From NCBI GenBank assembly GCA_964608495.1, contig CAZSOQ010000038.1, positions 1 through 28,813 on the forward strand: 28,813 nucleotides of DNA, read 5' to 3'. Source of the stretch: JAKORR01 sp964608495 (lineage in GTDB: Bacteria > Armatimonadota > Zipacnadia > Zipacnadales > FEN-943). Below the pieces are notes generated by a model. It saw only the letters and a program-made list of their open reading frames with translations, ran no database searches and had not been told where the DNA came from. The position numbers and the translations under genes were made by a program. Shown piece after piece: positions 14,881-21,468 of the stretch (position 1 is its first letter; the number at the start of each line of letters is the position of its first letter).

Positions 14881-15698
14881 TAGTCACCCGAGACGGGGCC
14901 AGTTCGATTGGGTGGCCGGGAAGCGGTAAGCACCTCGGCCCCGTTCTTCGCTATCGCTACGGTATGCTCGAAATGGGCGGCCGGCATCCCGTCGGCCGTG
15001 CGGGTCGTCCAGCCGTCGGCGTCCTGCCGCACCTCGTAAGTCCCGGCCGTCACCATCGGCTCGAGAGCCAGGGCCATGCCGGGACGCAGGGCCAGCTCGT
15101 AGTCCGCCAGAGCGCCCGGCTCATAGTAGTTCGGGATGTCGGGCGGCTCGTGCATCTGCCGACCGATCCCGTGGCCTACCAGGGCCCTGACGACGCCGAA
15201 GCCGGCGGACTCGGCGATCTGCTGAATGGCGCGGCTGATGTCGCCCACCACCCGGCCCGGCGCGGCCACAGCGATGGCGGCGTCCAGCGCCTCCCTCGTG
15301 GCCTCCATCAGCCGGCGGCGGAGGTCGTCCACTTCGCCCACGGCAACGGTGAAGGCCGCATCGGCATTCCAGCCCTCGTATGCGCACCCCACGTCCACTC
15401 CCACCAGCGTGCCCTCCCTCAGACGCTCTCCGTGGCTCGGGATGCCGTGCACCACCACATCCTCTACCTCGATGCAGATCGACGCGGGGTACCCATTATA
15501 CCCCTTGAAGGACGGGATGGCACCCTCCGATCGGAGGTGCTCCTCGGCCAGGGCGTCCAGCTCGGCCGTCGTGACCCCCGGCTGCATGGCCTCAGCCAGC
15601 TTGTCCAAGGTTCGCGCTAGTATCGCACCGGCCTGGCGCATCAACGCCATCTCGGGCGGCGTCTTGCGCGGCACTTTGGATGGTCGCATCCTCGACAT
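14880..15698 (-). CDS. map: Type I methionine aminopeptidase
   Basis: This enzyme removes the initiator methionine from nascent proteins. The 272-residue protein has the pita-bread fold with all five metal ligands: Asp102 (VGVDVG), Asp113 (GWNADAAFTV), His176 (VGHGIGRQMHEPP), Glu213 (ALEPMVTAG) and Glu244 (HFEHTVAI). The substrate-positioning His84 (VVHGIP) is also present. There is no N-terminal zinc-finger or SH3-binding extension, so it is type Ia-like. The chosen start, ATG 15698, is 4 nt after the adk stop with a modest GGTGG site; ATG 15689 is the alternative. An upstream in-frame extension into adk is Arg-rich and rejected. Confidence 0.96.
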   Translation of the reverse strand: MSRMRPSKVPRKTPPEMALMRQAGAILARTLDKLAEAMQPGVTTAELDALAEEHLRSEGAIPSFKGYNGYPASICIEVEDVVVHGIPSHGERLREGTLVGVDVGCAYEGWNADAAFTVAVGEVDDLRRRLMEATREALDAAIAVAAPGRVVGDISRAIQQIAESAGFGVVRALVGHGIGRQMHEPPDIPNYYEPGALADYELALRPGMALALEPMVTAGTYEVRQDADGWTTRTADGMPAAHFEHTVAIAKNGAEVLTASRPPNRTGPVSGD

Positions 15699-15702
15699 CG
15701 GA

Positions 15703-16377
15703 TCAGCCACCGAGCCCCTGCGCCACCGCCTCGATCGTTCGCCCGGACACCTCTTCCACCGACCCCGCCGCGGCGACCGACAGCAGCAGGCCCCGCTCCT
15801 CATAGAAGCCGATCAGCGGCGCCGTCTGGGCATAGTAGACCCGCAGGCGCTCGCGGATGGCCTCGGCCTTGTCATCATCGCGCTGGTAGACTTCCCCGCC
15901 GCACTTCGGGCACCGGTCCCCGACGTCCAGGCCGTCGGTCTGCAGGTTGAAGATGGCCCCGCAGCCGCGGCACATCCGTCGCGTCGAGAGCCGGCGCACC
16001 ACCACGTCGTCGTCCACCTCCAGGTTGACAACCACGGGCGGGCGCATCCCGAGCTCCCCCAGGGCCTGGGCCAGGGCCTCGGCCTGGGCGATGGTGCGCG
16101 GGAAGCCGTCCAGCAGTACACCGCCGGTCTGGACATCGTCGCGGGCGAGCCGCTCGCGAGCGATGCCGATGACGACCTCGTCGGGCACGAGCTCGCCGGC
16201 GTCCATGTGGCGCTTGGCCTCGAGGCCGAGGGGCGTGCCCTCGGCCACGGCTGCGCGAAGGATGTCGCCGGTGGAGACGTGCACCAGGCACCAGCGCTCG
16301 ACCAGAGCGTCCGCCTGGGTGCCCTTACCGGCACCGGGCGGGCCGAGCAATATGACGACGGGCGCGTTGGACGTCAC
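15703..16377 (-). CDS. adk: Adenylate kinase, long zinc-LID form
   Basis: Adenylate kinase interconverts ATP + AMP and two ADP. The 224-residue protein has the P-loop GPPGAGKGTQ (12-21), the AMP-binding STGDILR (35-41), DGFPRT (90-95) and a long LID carrying Cys136, Cys139, Cys156 and Cys159, the structural zinc site of Gram-positive-type enzymes. The start is GTG 16377 (MTSNAPVVILLG): GAGGAGG lies 5 nt upstream and overlaps the secY stop codon. The longer frame from TTG 16395 would begin inside secY and translate that site as Glu-Glu. It sits between secY and map as in many bacteria. Confidence 0.97.
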   Translation of the reverse strand: MTSNAPVVILLGPPGAGKGTQADALVERWCLVHVSTGDILRAAVAEGTPLGLEAKRHMDAGELVPDEVVIGIARERLARDDVQTGGVLLDGFPRTIAQAEALAQALGELGMRPPVVVNLEVDDDVVVRRLSTRRMCRGCGAIFNLQTDGLDVGDRCPKCGGEVYQRDDDKAEAIRERLRVYYAQTAPLIGFYEERGLLLSVAAAGSVEEVSGRTIEAVAQGLGG

Positions 16378-16387
16378 GCATACCTCC

Positions 16388-17716
16388 TCAGACAAGGAAC
16401 CCGCGCATGTGGCGCATGAGTAGCTGGGCCTCGATCTGCTGCATCGTGTCGAGGGCCACGCCGACGACGATCAGCAGCGACGTGCCGCCCACGAGGCCGA
16501 AGGTCTTCACGCCGGTGATGTCGCCGACGTAGAACTGCATGATGGCGATGAGCCCCAGGTACAGCGCGCCGACGAGGGTGATGCGGTAGAGCACGCGGTC
16601 AAGGTAGTCGCGCGTGCGTTCGCCCGGACGAATGCCGGGGACCGATCCCCCCTGTTTCTGCAGGTTCTCGGCGATCTGCTCCGGGTTGAAGGTGACGGCG
16701 GTGTAGAAGTAAGTGAAGACGACGACGAGCACGAAGTACAGGAGGCTGGCGAAGCCGTTCTGGCCCGGGGTGGTGTACTCGACGATGGAGAGCACGGCGT
16801 TGCGGACGGTACCCTCCTCGATGCCCAGGCGGGAGACGTAGTCTATGACGGTCTGGGAGGCGAAGAGCTGGGCGACGGTGGCCGGGAACATGGCCACGGC
16901 GATGGCGAAGATGATGGGGATAACGCCGGCCTGGTTGACCTTGAGGGGGAGGAAGGAGGAGCCGCCTCCGTAGATCTTGCCGCCGCGGACCTGCTTGGCG
17001 TATTGGATCGGGATCTTGCGCTGGGCCTGCTGGACGAGGACGATGAAGTAGATGGTGGCGAGGAAGATGAGCAGCAGGAACAGGATGTTGGCCAGCCCGA
17101 GCTCGCCGCCGCGCCACAGAAGGATGGTCTGGGCAATGTCCTGCGGCATGCTGGTCATGATGCCGACGAAGATGATCAGGGATATGCCCTGGCCGATGCC
17201 GCGCTCGGAGATCATCTCGCCCAGCCACATGAGGAACATGCTGCCGGAGGTCATCATGAGGATGTCAAAGAGCCTGATCCCTATGCCCGCGCGGAAGGCT
17301 CCCATGCCGGAGAACCAGCCGATCATGCCGGCCGCCTGCAGGGCCGCGAGGGGGATGGTCCAGTACTTGGTCCACTGGCCGATCCTCTTCGGGCCGTCCT
17401 CCTCCTTGGATACCTTCTCCAGGGACGGGATGACCATGACGAGGAGCTGGAAGATGATGGAGGAGTTGATGTAGGGCATGATGCCCAGGGCGAGCACGGA
17501 GAAGCGCCGCAGGGAGCCGCCGGCGAAGGTGTCGAGAATGTCGCCCAGCCCGGCTCCGGTCTGGAACAGGCTCTCCAAGGCCGCCTTGTCAACGCCCGGC
17601 AGGGGGACGTGCGCGCAGGCGATGTACACCGTGAACACCCACATCACGAACATGATGCGGCGGCGTATATCGGGGACCCTGAGGGCCTGGACTAGGCCGG
17701 CCAGGCGCTCTTTCAT
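16388..17716 (-). CDS. secY: Protein translocase subunit SecY
   Basis: SecY forms the protein-conducting channel of the Sec translocase in the cytoplasmic membrane. The 442-residue protein shows about ten hydrophobic helices. It carries PLPGVDK near the N-terminus, the plug-region glycine-rich segment (FAGGSLRRFSVLALGIMPY), KIYGGGSSFLPLKVNQAGV (about 245-265), NPEQIAENLQKQGGSVPGIR (about 342-361) and the conserved GTSLLIVVGVALDTMQQIEA C-terminal helix. The start ATG 17716 overlaps the rplO stop as ATGA. Placement after rplO is canonical. Confidence 0.98.
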   Translation of the reverse strand: MKERLAGLVQALRVPDIRRRIMFVMWVFTVYIACAHVPLPGVDKAALESLFQTGAGLGDILDTFAGGSLRRFSVLALGIMPYINSSIIFQLLVMVIPSLEKVSKEEDGPKRIGQWTKYWTIPLAALQAAGMIGWFSGMGAFRAGIGIRLFDILMMTSGSMFLMWLGEMISERGIGQGISLIIFVGIMTSMPQDIAQTILLWRGGELGLANILFLLLIFLATIYFIVLVQQAQRKIPIQYAKQVRGGKIYGGGSSFLPLKVNQAGVIPIIFAIAVAMFPATVAQLFASQTVIDYVSRLGIEEGTVRNAVLSIVEYTTPGQNGFASLLYFVLVVVFTYFYTAVTFNPEQIAENLQKQGGSVPGIRPGERTRDYLDRVLYRITLVGALYLGLIAIMQFYVGDITGVKTFGLVGGTSLLIVVGVALDTMQQIEAQLLMRHMRGFLV

Positions 17717-18174
17717 TCGCCAATCACCTCGGCGGTGCCACCGGCGCTCTCAATCTTCTCCCGGGCCGTGGCACTGAAGGCGTGGGCGCGCACCTGCAGC
17801 CGCCTCGTGAGGTCGCCCTGGCCCAGGACCTTCAGGCCGTCACCCAGCTTCCTGACCAGTCTGGCCTCGCACAGCAGCTCGGGCGTGACCACGGTGCCGT
17901 CCTCGAAGCGGTCGAGGGAACCCACGTTCACCACGGCGAACTCGCGGCGGAAGATCCCGATGTTGTGGGCCCTATTGGACTGGCCGCGCACCTTGGGAAG
18001 GCGGCGATAGATGGGCGTGGCTCGACCGGCGAAGCCGGGGCGTACGCTGCCCCGAGCCTTCTCGCCCTTGGTGCCGCGCCCGGCCGTCTTGCCCTGGCCC
18101 GCGCTGAGGCCCCGGCCCTTGCGCTTGCGCGCCTTCCTGACCTGTGACTGCGAAGCTATCTCATCGAGTCGCAT
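17713..18174 (-). CDS. rplO: 50S ribosomal protein L15
   Basis: L15 is a late-assembling 50S protein with a long basic extension. The 153-residue protein has the N-terminal glycine/lysine-rich tail (KRKGRGLSAGQGKTAGRG, followed by GEKARGSVRPGFAGRATPIYR) and a globular C-terminal domain ending in AREKIESAGGTAEVIGE. The start is ATG 18174 with GAGGGGA 6 nt upstream, in preference to TTG 18180. It follows rpmD by 11 nt and overlaps secY by 4 nt. Confidence 0.97.
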   Translation of the reverse strand: MRLDEIASQSQVRKARKRKGRGLSAGQGKTAGRGTKGEKARGSVRPGFAGRATPIYRRLPKVRGQSNRAHNIGIFRREFAVVNVGSLDRFEDGTVVTPELLCEARLVRKLGDGLKVLGQGDLTRRLQVRAHAFSATAREKIESAGGTAEVIGE

Positions 18175-18185
18175 TGCCAATCCCC

Positions 18186-18380
18186 TCAGGCTTCAGTGGC
18201 CGGCTCGACCTCGACCAGGTCGCGGACGACCCTCAACATGCCGCGGATGGAGTCGTTGTCGGGCTGGACCACGCTCTGGCCGATGCGACGCAGCCCCAGC
18301 GCCTTGAGCGTGCGGCGCCGCTTCACGTGGCAGCCGATGAGGCTGCGGCGAAGGGTTATCTTCAGGTTGCTGTCAGACAT
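18186..18380 (-). CDS. rpmD: 50S ribosomal protein L30
   Basis: L30 is a small 50S protein. The 64-residue product carries ITLRRSLIGCHVKRRRTLKA and LGLRRIGQSVVQPDNDSIRG, the family core, and a short acidic tail. It is complete, with ATG 18380 and GAGG about 12 nt upstream. Upstream it adjoins rplR directly, where rpsE would be expected. Confidence 0.96.
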   Translation of the reverse strand: MSDSNLKITLRRSLIGCHVKRRRTLKALGLRRIGQSVVQPDNDSIRGMLRVVRDLVEVEPATEA

Positions 18381-18407
18381 GACCGTGCGACCTCACGCTG
18401 TCCTTGA
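18381..18407 (-). other. rplR-rpmD junction lacking rpsE
   Basis: Only 27 nt separate the TAG stop of rplR from the ATG of rpmD. The junction holds just a GTGAGG-type ribosome binding site for rpmD. In the standard spc operon the ~500-nt S5 gene occupies this point. Both flanking genes are full length, and no remnant of S5 (for example the double-stranded-RNA-binding N-domain) is visible in any frame nearby. Confidence 0.9.
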
Positions 18408-18779
18408 CTAGAGCTGCAGGCCGGACTCGCGGGCGCCGTCGGCCAGCGCCTTGACGCGCCCGTGGTACTGCCATCCGCCGCGGTCGAAGACGACCTGCTC
18501 GATGCCGCCGGCCTTGGCGCGCTCGGCGATGACCAGCCCCACAATCCGGGCGGCAGCAGCGCACTTGGTGGAGCTGCCCTCCAGGCGCCCCCGCACCTCG
18601 GGATCGAGCGTGGAGCAGGCCACGAGCGAGCGGCCGGCCCAGTCGTCAATGATCTGAGCGTAGATGTGACGGGAAGTCTTCGTCACGCACAGGCGCGGGC
18701 GCTCGGGCGTGCCCTGCACCTTGCCGCGCACCCGCAGGTGGCGGCGCCTTCTAGCATCTTGACGCTTCTTGTCAGCCAC
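18408..18779 (-). CDS. rplR: 50S ribosomal protein L18
   Basis: L18 binds 5S rRNA with L5 in the central protuberance. The 123-residue protein contains RHLRVRGKVQGTPERPRLCV (about 13-32), SRHIYAQIIDD, and the canonical C-terminus VFDRGGWQYHGRVKALADGA (about 98-117), then RESGLQL. It is complete at both ends. The start is GTG 18779 with GAGGTG about 9 nt upstream, 32 nt after rplF. Confidence 0.97.
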   Translation of the reverse strand: MADKKRQDARRRRHLRVRGKVQGTPERPRLCVTKTSRHIYAQIIDDWAGRSLVACSTLDPEVRGRLEGSSTKCAAAARIVGLVIAERAKAGGIEQVVFDRGGWQYHGRVKALADGARESGLQL

Positions 18780-18811
18780 AGTAAGGCACCTCGTAGGGCC
18801 AGGCCGCCAGC

Positions 18812-19387
18812 CTAACCGGCCGCGCGGCCCGCCTTGCCGGGTTTGATCCGCACGCGCTCGCCACGGTACCGCAATCCCTTGCCCTTGTACGGCTCCACCG
18901 GCCGGACCCGCCGGATCTCCGCGGCCACCTGGCCTACCTGCTGCTTGTCGGCACCGCGAACGCTGATGATGGCGCTCATGTAGTGAGGCGGCGTCGGGTT
19001 GCGGTTCTCCACCTGGATCTCGACCCCCGCAGGCGGCTCATAGACTACCTCGTGAGACAGACCCACCTGGAGGGCCAGCGACCGGCCGCGCACCTCGGCG
19101 CGGTAGCCCAAGCCGTGCAGCTCCAGAACGCGAAGGAAGCCCTCGCTCACGCCCTGGACCATGTTGGCGATCAGGGCACGGGTGGTGCCGTGGATGGCCC
19201 TGTGGCCCTTCCTGTCGCTGGGCCGTTCGAGGACCACCTGGTCGTCCTCGACGCGGATGGTCAGGTCCGGGTGGGCGCGCAGCGAAAGCTCGCCCTTGCT
19301 CGCCTTGACGACGACCGTGTTGTCGGGTCCGACGATGACGGAGACACCGTCGGGTATAGGAACGGGTGCGTTGCCGATACGAGACAT
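18812..19387 (-). CDS. rplF: 50S ribosomal protein L6
   Basis: L6 lies near the GTPase-associated centre where EF-G binds. The 191-residue protein begins MSRIGNAPVPIPDGVSV, contains GTTRALIANMVQGVSEGFLR and LELHGLGYRAEVRGRSLALQ, and ends with VRPVEPYKGKGLRYRGERVR followed by IKPGKAGRAAG. Both L6 domains are intact. It starts at ATG 19387, 18 nt after rpsH. Confidence 0.98.
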   Translation of the reverse strand: MSRIGNAPVPIPDGVSVIVGPDNTVVVKASKGELSLRAHPDLTIRVEDDQVVLERPSDRKGHRAIHGTTRALIANMVQGVSEGFLRVLELHGLGYRAEVRGRSLALQVGLSHEVVYEPPAGVEIQVENRNPTPPHYMSAIISVRGADKQQVGQVAAEIRRVRPVEPYKGKGLRYRGERVRIKPGKAGRAAG

Positions 19388-19405
19388 AACACAGCCCTCC
19401 GGCTG

Positions 19406-19801
19406 CTACCAGATGTAGGCGAGGACCTCCCCGCCGATTCCGCGACGGCGGGCCTCCCGGGCGGTCATGATGCCCTGGTCGGTGGACAGGATGGCGACGC
19501 CAAGGCCGGAGAGCACGCGGGGCAGCTCGCCCCGGGCCACGTAGACACGACGACCGGGCTTGCTGACGCGCTTGAGCCCGCGCAACACGGGGTCGTTGCG
19601 CTGGTCGTACTTTAGGCGGATGCGCATCTCCCGTCCCTTGCCAACAAGCTGGTAGCCACGGATGTAGCCTTCCTCGTGGAGGATCTTGGCGATCTCCAGC
19701 TTGACTTTGGAGACCGGGATCTTCACGTTGTTGTGGCGGGCCAGCACGGCGTTACGTATTCTTGCCAGCATGTCGCCGATAGGATCGGTTACCGTACCCA
19801 T
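19406..19801 (-). CDS. rpsH: 30S ribosomal protein S8
   Basis: S8 binds 16S rRNA helix 21 and is the autogenous repressor of the spc operon in E. coli. The 131-residue product has TDPIGDMLARIRNAVLARHN, KILHEEGYIRGYQ, and the conserved C-terminus GLGVAILSTDQGIMTAREAR followed by GGEVLAYIW. The start is ATG 19801 with GGGAGGA about 9 nt upstream; a TTG at 19819 lies over that site and is rejected. Confidence 0.97.
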   Translation of the reverse strand: MGTVTDPIGDMLARIRNAVLARHNNVKIPVSKVKLEIAKILHEEGYIRGYQLVGKGREMRIRLKYDQRNDPVLRGLKRVSKPGRRVYVARGELPRVLSGLGVAILSTDQGIMTAREARRRGIGGEVLAYIW

Positions 19802-19854
19802 ATGCACAATTCCTCCCAAGCATGACGCGATGGCAGAGGGGGCCGGGCCCCGCG

Positions 19855-20040
19855 CTACCAGCTCGCCTTGCGGACGCCTGGGATATTCCCAGCCAGCGCG
19901 TTCTCACGGAAGCAGATGCGGCAGATACCGAACTTGCGCATGTACCCGCGCCGACGGCCGCAGATCTGGCAGCGGTTGTATTGACGCACCCTGAACCTGG
20001 GCGTCATCTGTTGCTTGACCTTCCAGGCTTTCGTTGCCAC
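19855..20040 (-). CDS. rpsZ: 30S ribosomal protein S14, zinc-binding type Z
   Basis: This 61-residue type Z S14 reads ATKAWKVKQQMTPRFRVRQY, with Cys24, Cys27, Cys40 and Cys43 forming a C-x2-C-x12-C-x2-C zinc site (CQIC...CRIC) and the canonical ending NIPGVRKASW. It binds in the 30S head. The start is GTG 20040, 10 nt after AGGGGG; a TTG at 20046 and an out-of-frame ATG at 20050 are less consistent with the family's N-terminus and length. Confidence 0.96.
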   Translation of the reverse strand: MATKAWKVKQQMTPRFRVRQYNRCQICGRRRGYMRKFGICRICFRENALAGNIPGVRKASW

Positions 20041-20067
20041 TTGCAAGCATCCCCCTGATCTCAGGCT

Positions 20068-20634
20068 CTACTCGTGGGCGAGGGGCATGCCCAACTCCTG
20101 GAGGAGGGCCATGGCCTCCTCATCGGTGCGGGCGGTAGTCACGATGGTGATGTCCATGCCGCGCTGGCGCTCCACGTCGTCGTAGCCCAACTCGGCGAAG
20201 ATGAGGTGATCGGTGAGGCCCAGGCTGTAATTGCCCCGGCCGTCGAAGGCGTCGCGAGGCAGGCCCCGGAAGTCCCGGATGCGAGGGAGCGCCAGGTTGA
20301 ACAGCTTGTCCAGGAACTCCCACATCCGGTCGCCGCGCACGGTGGCGCGAAGGCCCACGGGCATGTCCTTGCGCACGCCGAAGGCCGAGATGGACTTCCT
20401 GGCCCGGGTGATGACCGGGCGCTGGCCGAGGATCAGAGCCACCTCGGCGACGGCCTTCTCGAGCGTCTGATAGTCCTCTTTGGCGCGGCCCACGCCCATG
20501 TTGACCGGCACCTTCACCAGGCGAGGCACCTGCCAGATGTTCGTGTACCCAAAGCGCTCCATGAGAGCCGGGATTACCTGCTCCAGGTAGTGCGCCTTGA
20601 GGCGCGGTACGTAAAGGGTTTCTTCTTGAGCCAT
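20068..20634 (-). CDS. rplE: 50S ribosomal protein L5
   Basis: L5 binds 5S rRNA and touches P-site tRNA from the central protuberance. The 188-residue protein has VPVNMGVGRAKEDYQTLEKA, GQRPVITRARKSISAFGVRK, MPVGLRATVRGDRMWEFLDK, RDFRGLPRDAFDGRGNYSLG and GMDITIVTTARTDEEAMALL, all standard L5 blocks. The start is ATG 20634 (MAQEETLYVP); a GTG at 20673 would add 13 Arg-rich residues and sits too close to its AGGGA site. Confidence 0.97.
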   Translation of the reverse strand: MAQEETLYVPRLKAHYLEQVIPALMERFGYTNIWQVPRLVKVPVNMGVGRAKEDYQTLEKAVAEVALILGQRPVITRARKSISAFGVRKDMPVGLRATVRGDRMWEFLDKLFNLALPRIRDFRGLPRDAFDGRGNYSLGLTDHLIFAELGYDDVERQRGMDITIVTTARTDEEAMALLQELGMPLAHE

Positions 20635-20676
20635 GGCTGATCGCGACCGCCTCGGTAGCGGCGACCGCTTCACTCC

Positions 20677-21045
20677 CTATTCGTCAATGTCCTGCTCGCA
20701 CTTCTTGCACTGGCGGACCTTCGTGCCGTTGTCCCGGACTCGATGGCCCACACGTGTGGGAGCGTCGCAGTTCGGGCATACAAGCATCACGTTGGACACG
20801 TCCATCGGCGCCGGCATGTCTATGATGCCGGCCTGCCGGATCTTGGCGCTCTCCCGCACCGCCTTCTTCACCATGTTGATGCCCTCGACGGTGATCCGGC
20901 GCGTGAGCGGGTCCACGGACACCACCCGGCCGCGTCGGGGTCGGCCCCGAGTCGAGCGGTACTTGCCGGCGATGATCTGGACCTCGTCGCCCTGCCTTAT
21001 CTTCAGCGCCTCGGGACGCCGGCGAGTAGAGGATCCCCTTCTCAT
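20677..21045 (-). CDS. rplX: 50S ribosomal protein L24, cysteine-containing form
   Basis: L24 is an assembly initiator at the exit-tunnel rim. The 122-residue protein has a KOW domain (about 15-50; IRQGDEVQIIAGKYRSTRGR), GINMVKKAVRES, and PMDVSNVMLVCPNC. Cys90, Cys93, Cys113 and Cys116 form a likely zinc site (CPNC...CKKC) seen in some but not all L24 proteins. About 14 extra basic residues precede the KOW domain. ATG 21045 directly follows the rplN stop (TAGATG), with GGAGG upstream inside rplN. Confidence 0.97.
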   Translation of the reverse strand: MRRGSSTRRRPEALKIRQGDEVQIIAGKYRSTRGRPRRGRVVSVDPLTRRITVEGINMVKKAVRESAKIRQAGIIDMPAPMDVSNVMLVCPNCDAPTRVGHRVRDNGTKVRQCKKCEQDIDE

Positions 21046-21417
21046 CTAGACCACCTCCGGGGCGAGCGAGACAATTCTCATGTACTGCTTGTCGCGCAGC
21101 TCGCGGGCCACGGGCCCGAAGACGCGGGTGCCGCGGGGGGCGCCGGCCGCGTCCACAATCACGGCGGCGTTGTCGTCGAAGCGAATGCTCGTCCCGTCCG
21201 GGCGGCGCACGGTCTTGCGGCACCGCACGATGACGGCCCTGACCACGGTGCCCTTGGGGATCGCGCTCTGCGGCGTGACCTGCTTCGTGGAGGCGATGAT
21301 GACGTCGCCCAGGGAGCCGTAGCGCGTGCTGCCACCGCGGCCCATCACGCGGATGCACAGGATCTCCTGGACCCCGGTGTTGTCTGCGACCTTGAGTCGG
21401 GTCTCTGTCTGGATCAC
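21046..21417 (-). CDS. rplN: 50S ribosomal protein L14
   Basis: L14 is at the 50S subunit interface and is the docking site of the RsfS silencing factor. The 123-residue product carries MIQTETRLKVADNTGVQEIL, CIRVMGRGGSTRYGSLGD, KGTVVRAVIVRCRKTVRRPD, FDDNAAVIVDAAGAPRGTRV and the C-terminus MRIVSLAPEVV. The start is GTG 21417 with GAGG 9 nt upstream. Upstream, instead of rpsQ, lies the EF-G-like gene. Confidence 0.98.
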   Translation of the reverse strand: MIQTETRLKVADNTGVQEILCIRVMGRGGSTRYGSLGDVIIASTKQVTPQSAIPKGTVVRAVIVRCRKTVRRPDGTSIRFDDNAAVIVDAAGAPRGTRVFGPVARELRDKQYMRIVSLAPEVV

Positions 21418-21468
21418 GGTAGGTACCTCACTTGCCTGACTGGCACAAGCTACGGGCGGGCCCGGGAC

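Noticed and set aside
15699..15803. 35-codon upstream extension of map into adk
   Set aside because: The added residues are Arg/Cys-rich and are an adk shadow; ATG 15698 fits the family and immediately follows adk.
16378..16395. Earlier TTG start for adk inside secY
   Set aside because: It would translate the GAGGAGG ribosome binding site; GTG 16377 fits the family N-terminus and spacing.
18362..18649. Frame overlapping rplR that might have been the missing S5
   Set aside because: The translation is Ser/Pro/Ala/Arg-rich shadow with none of the S5 blocks; L18 in the other frame is clear.
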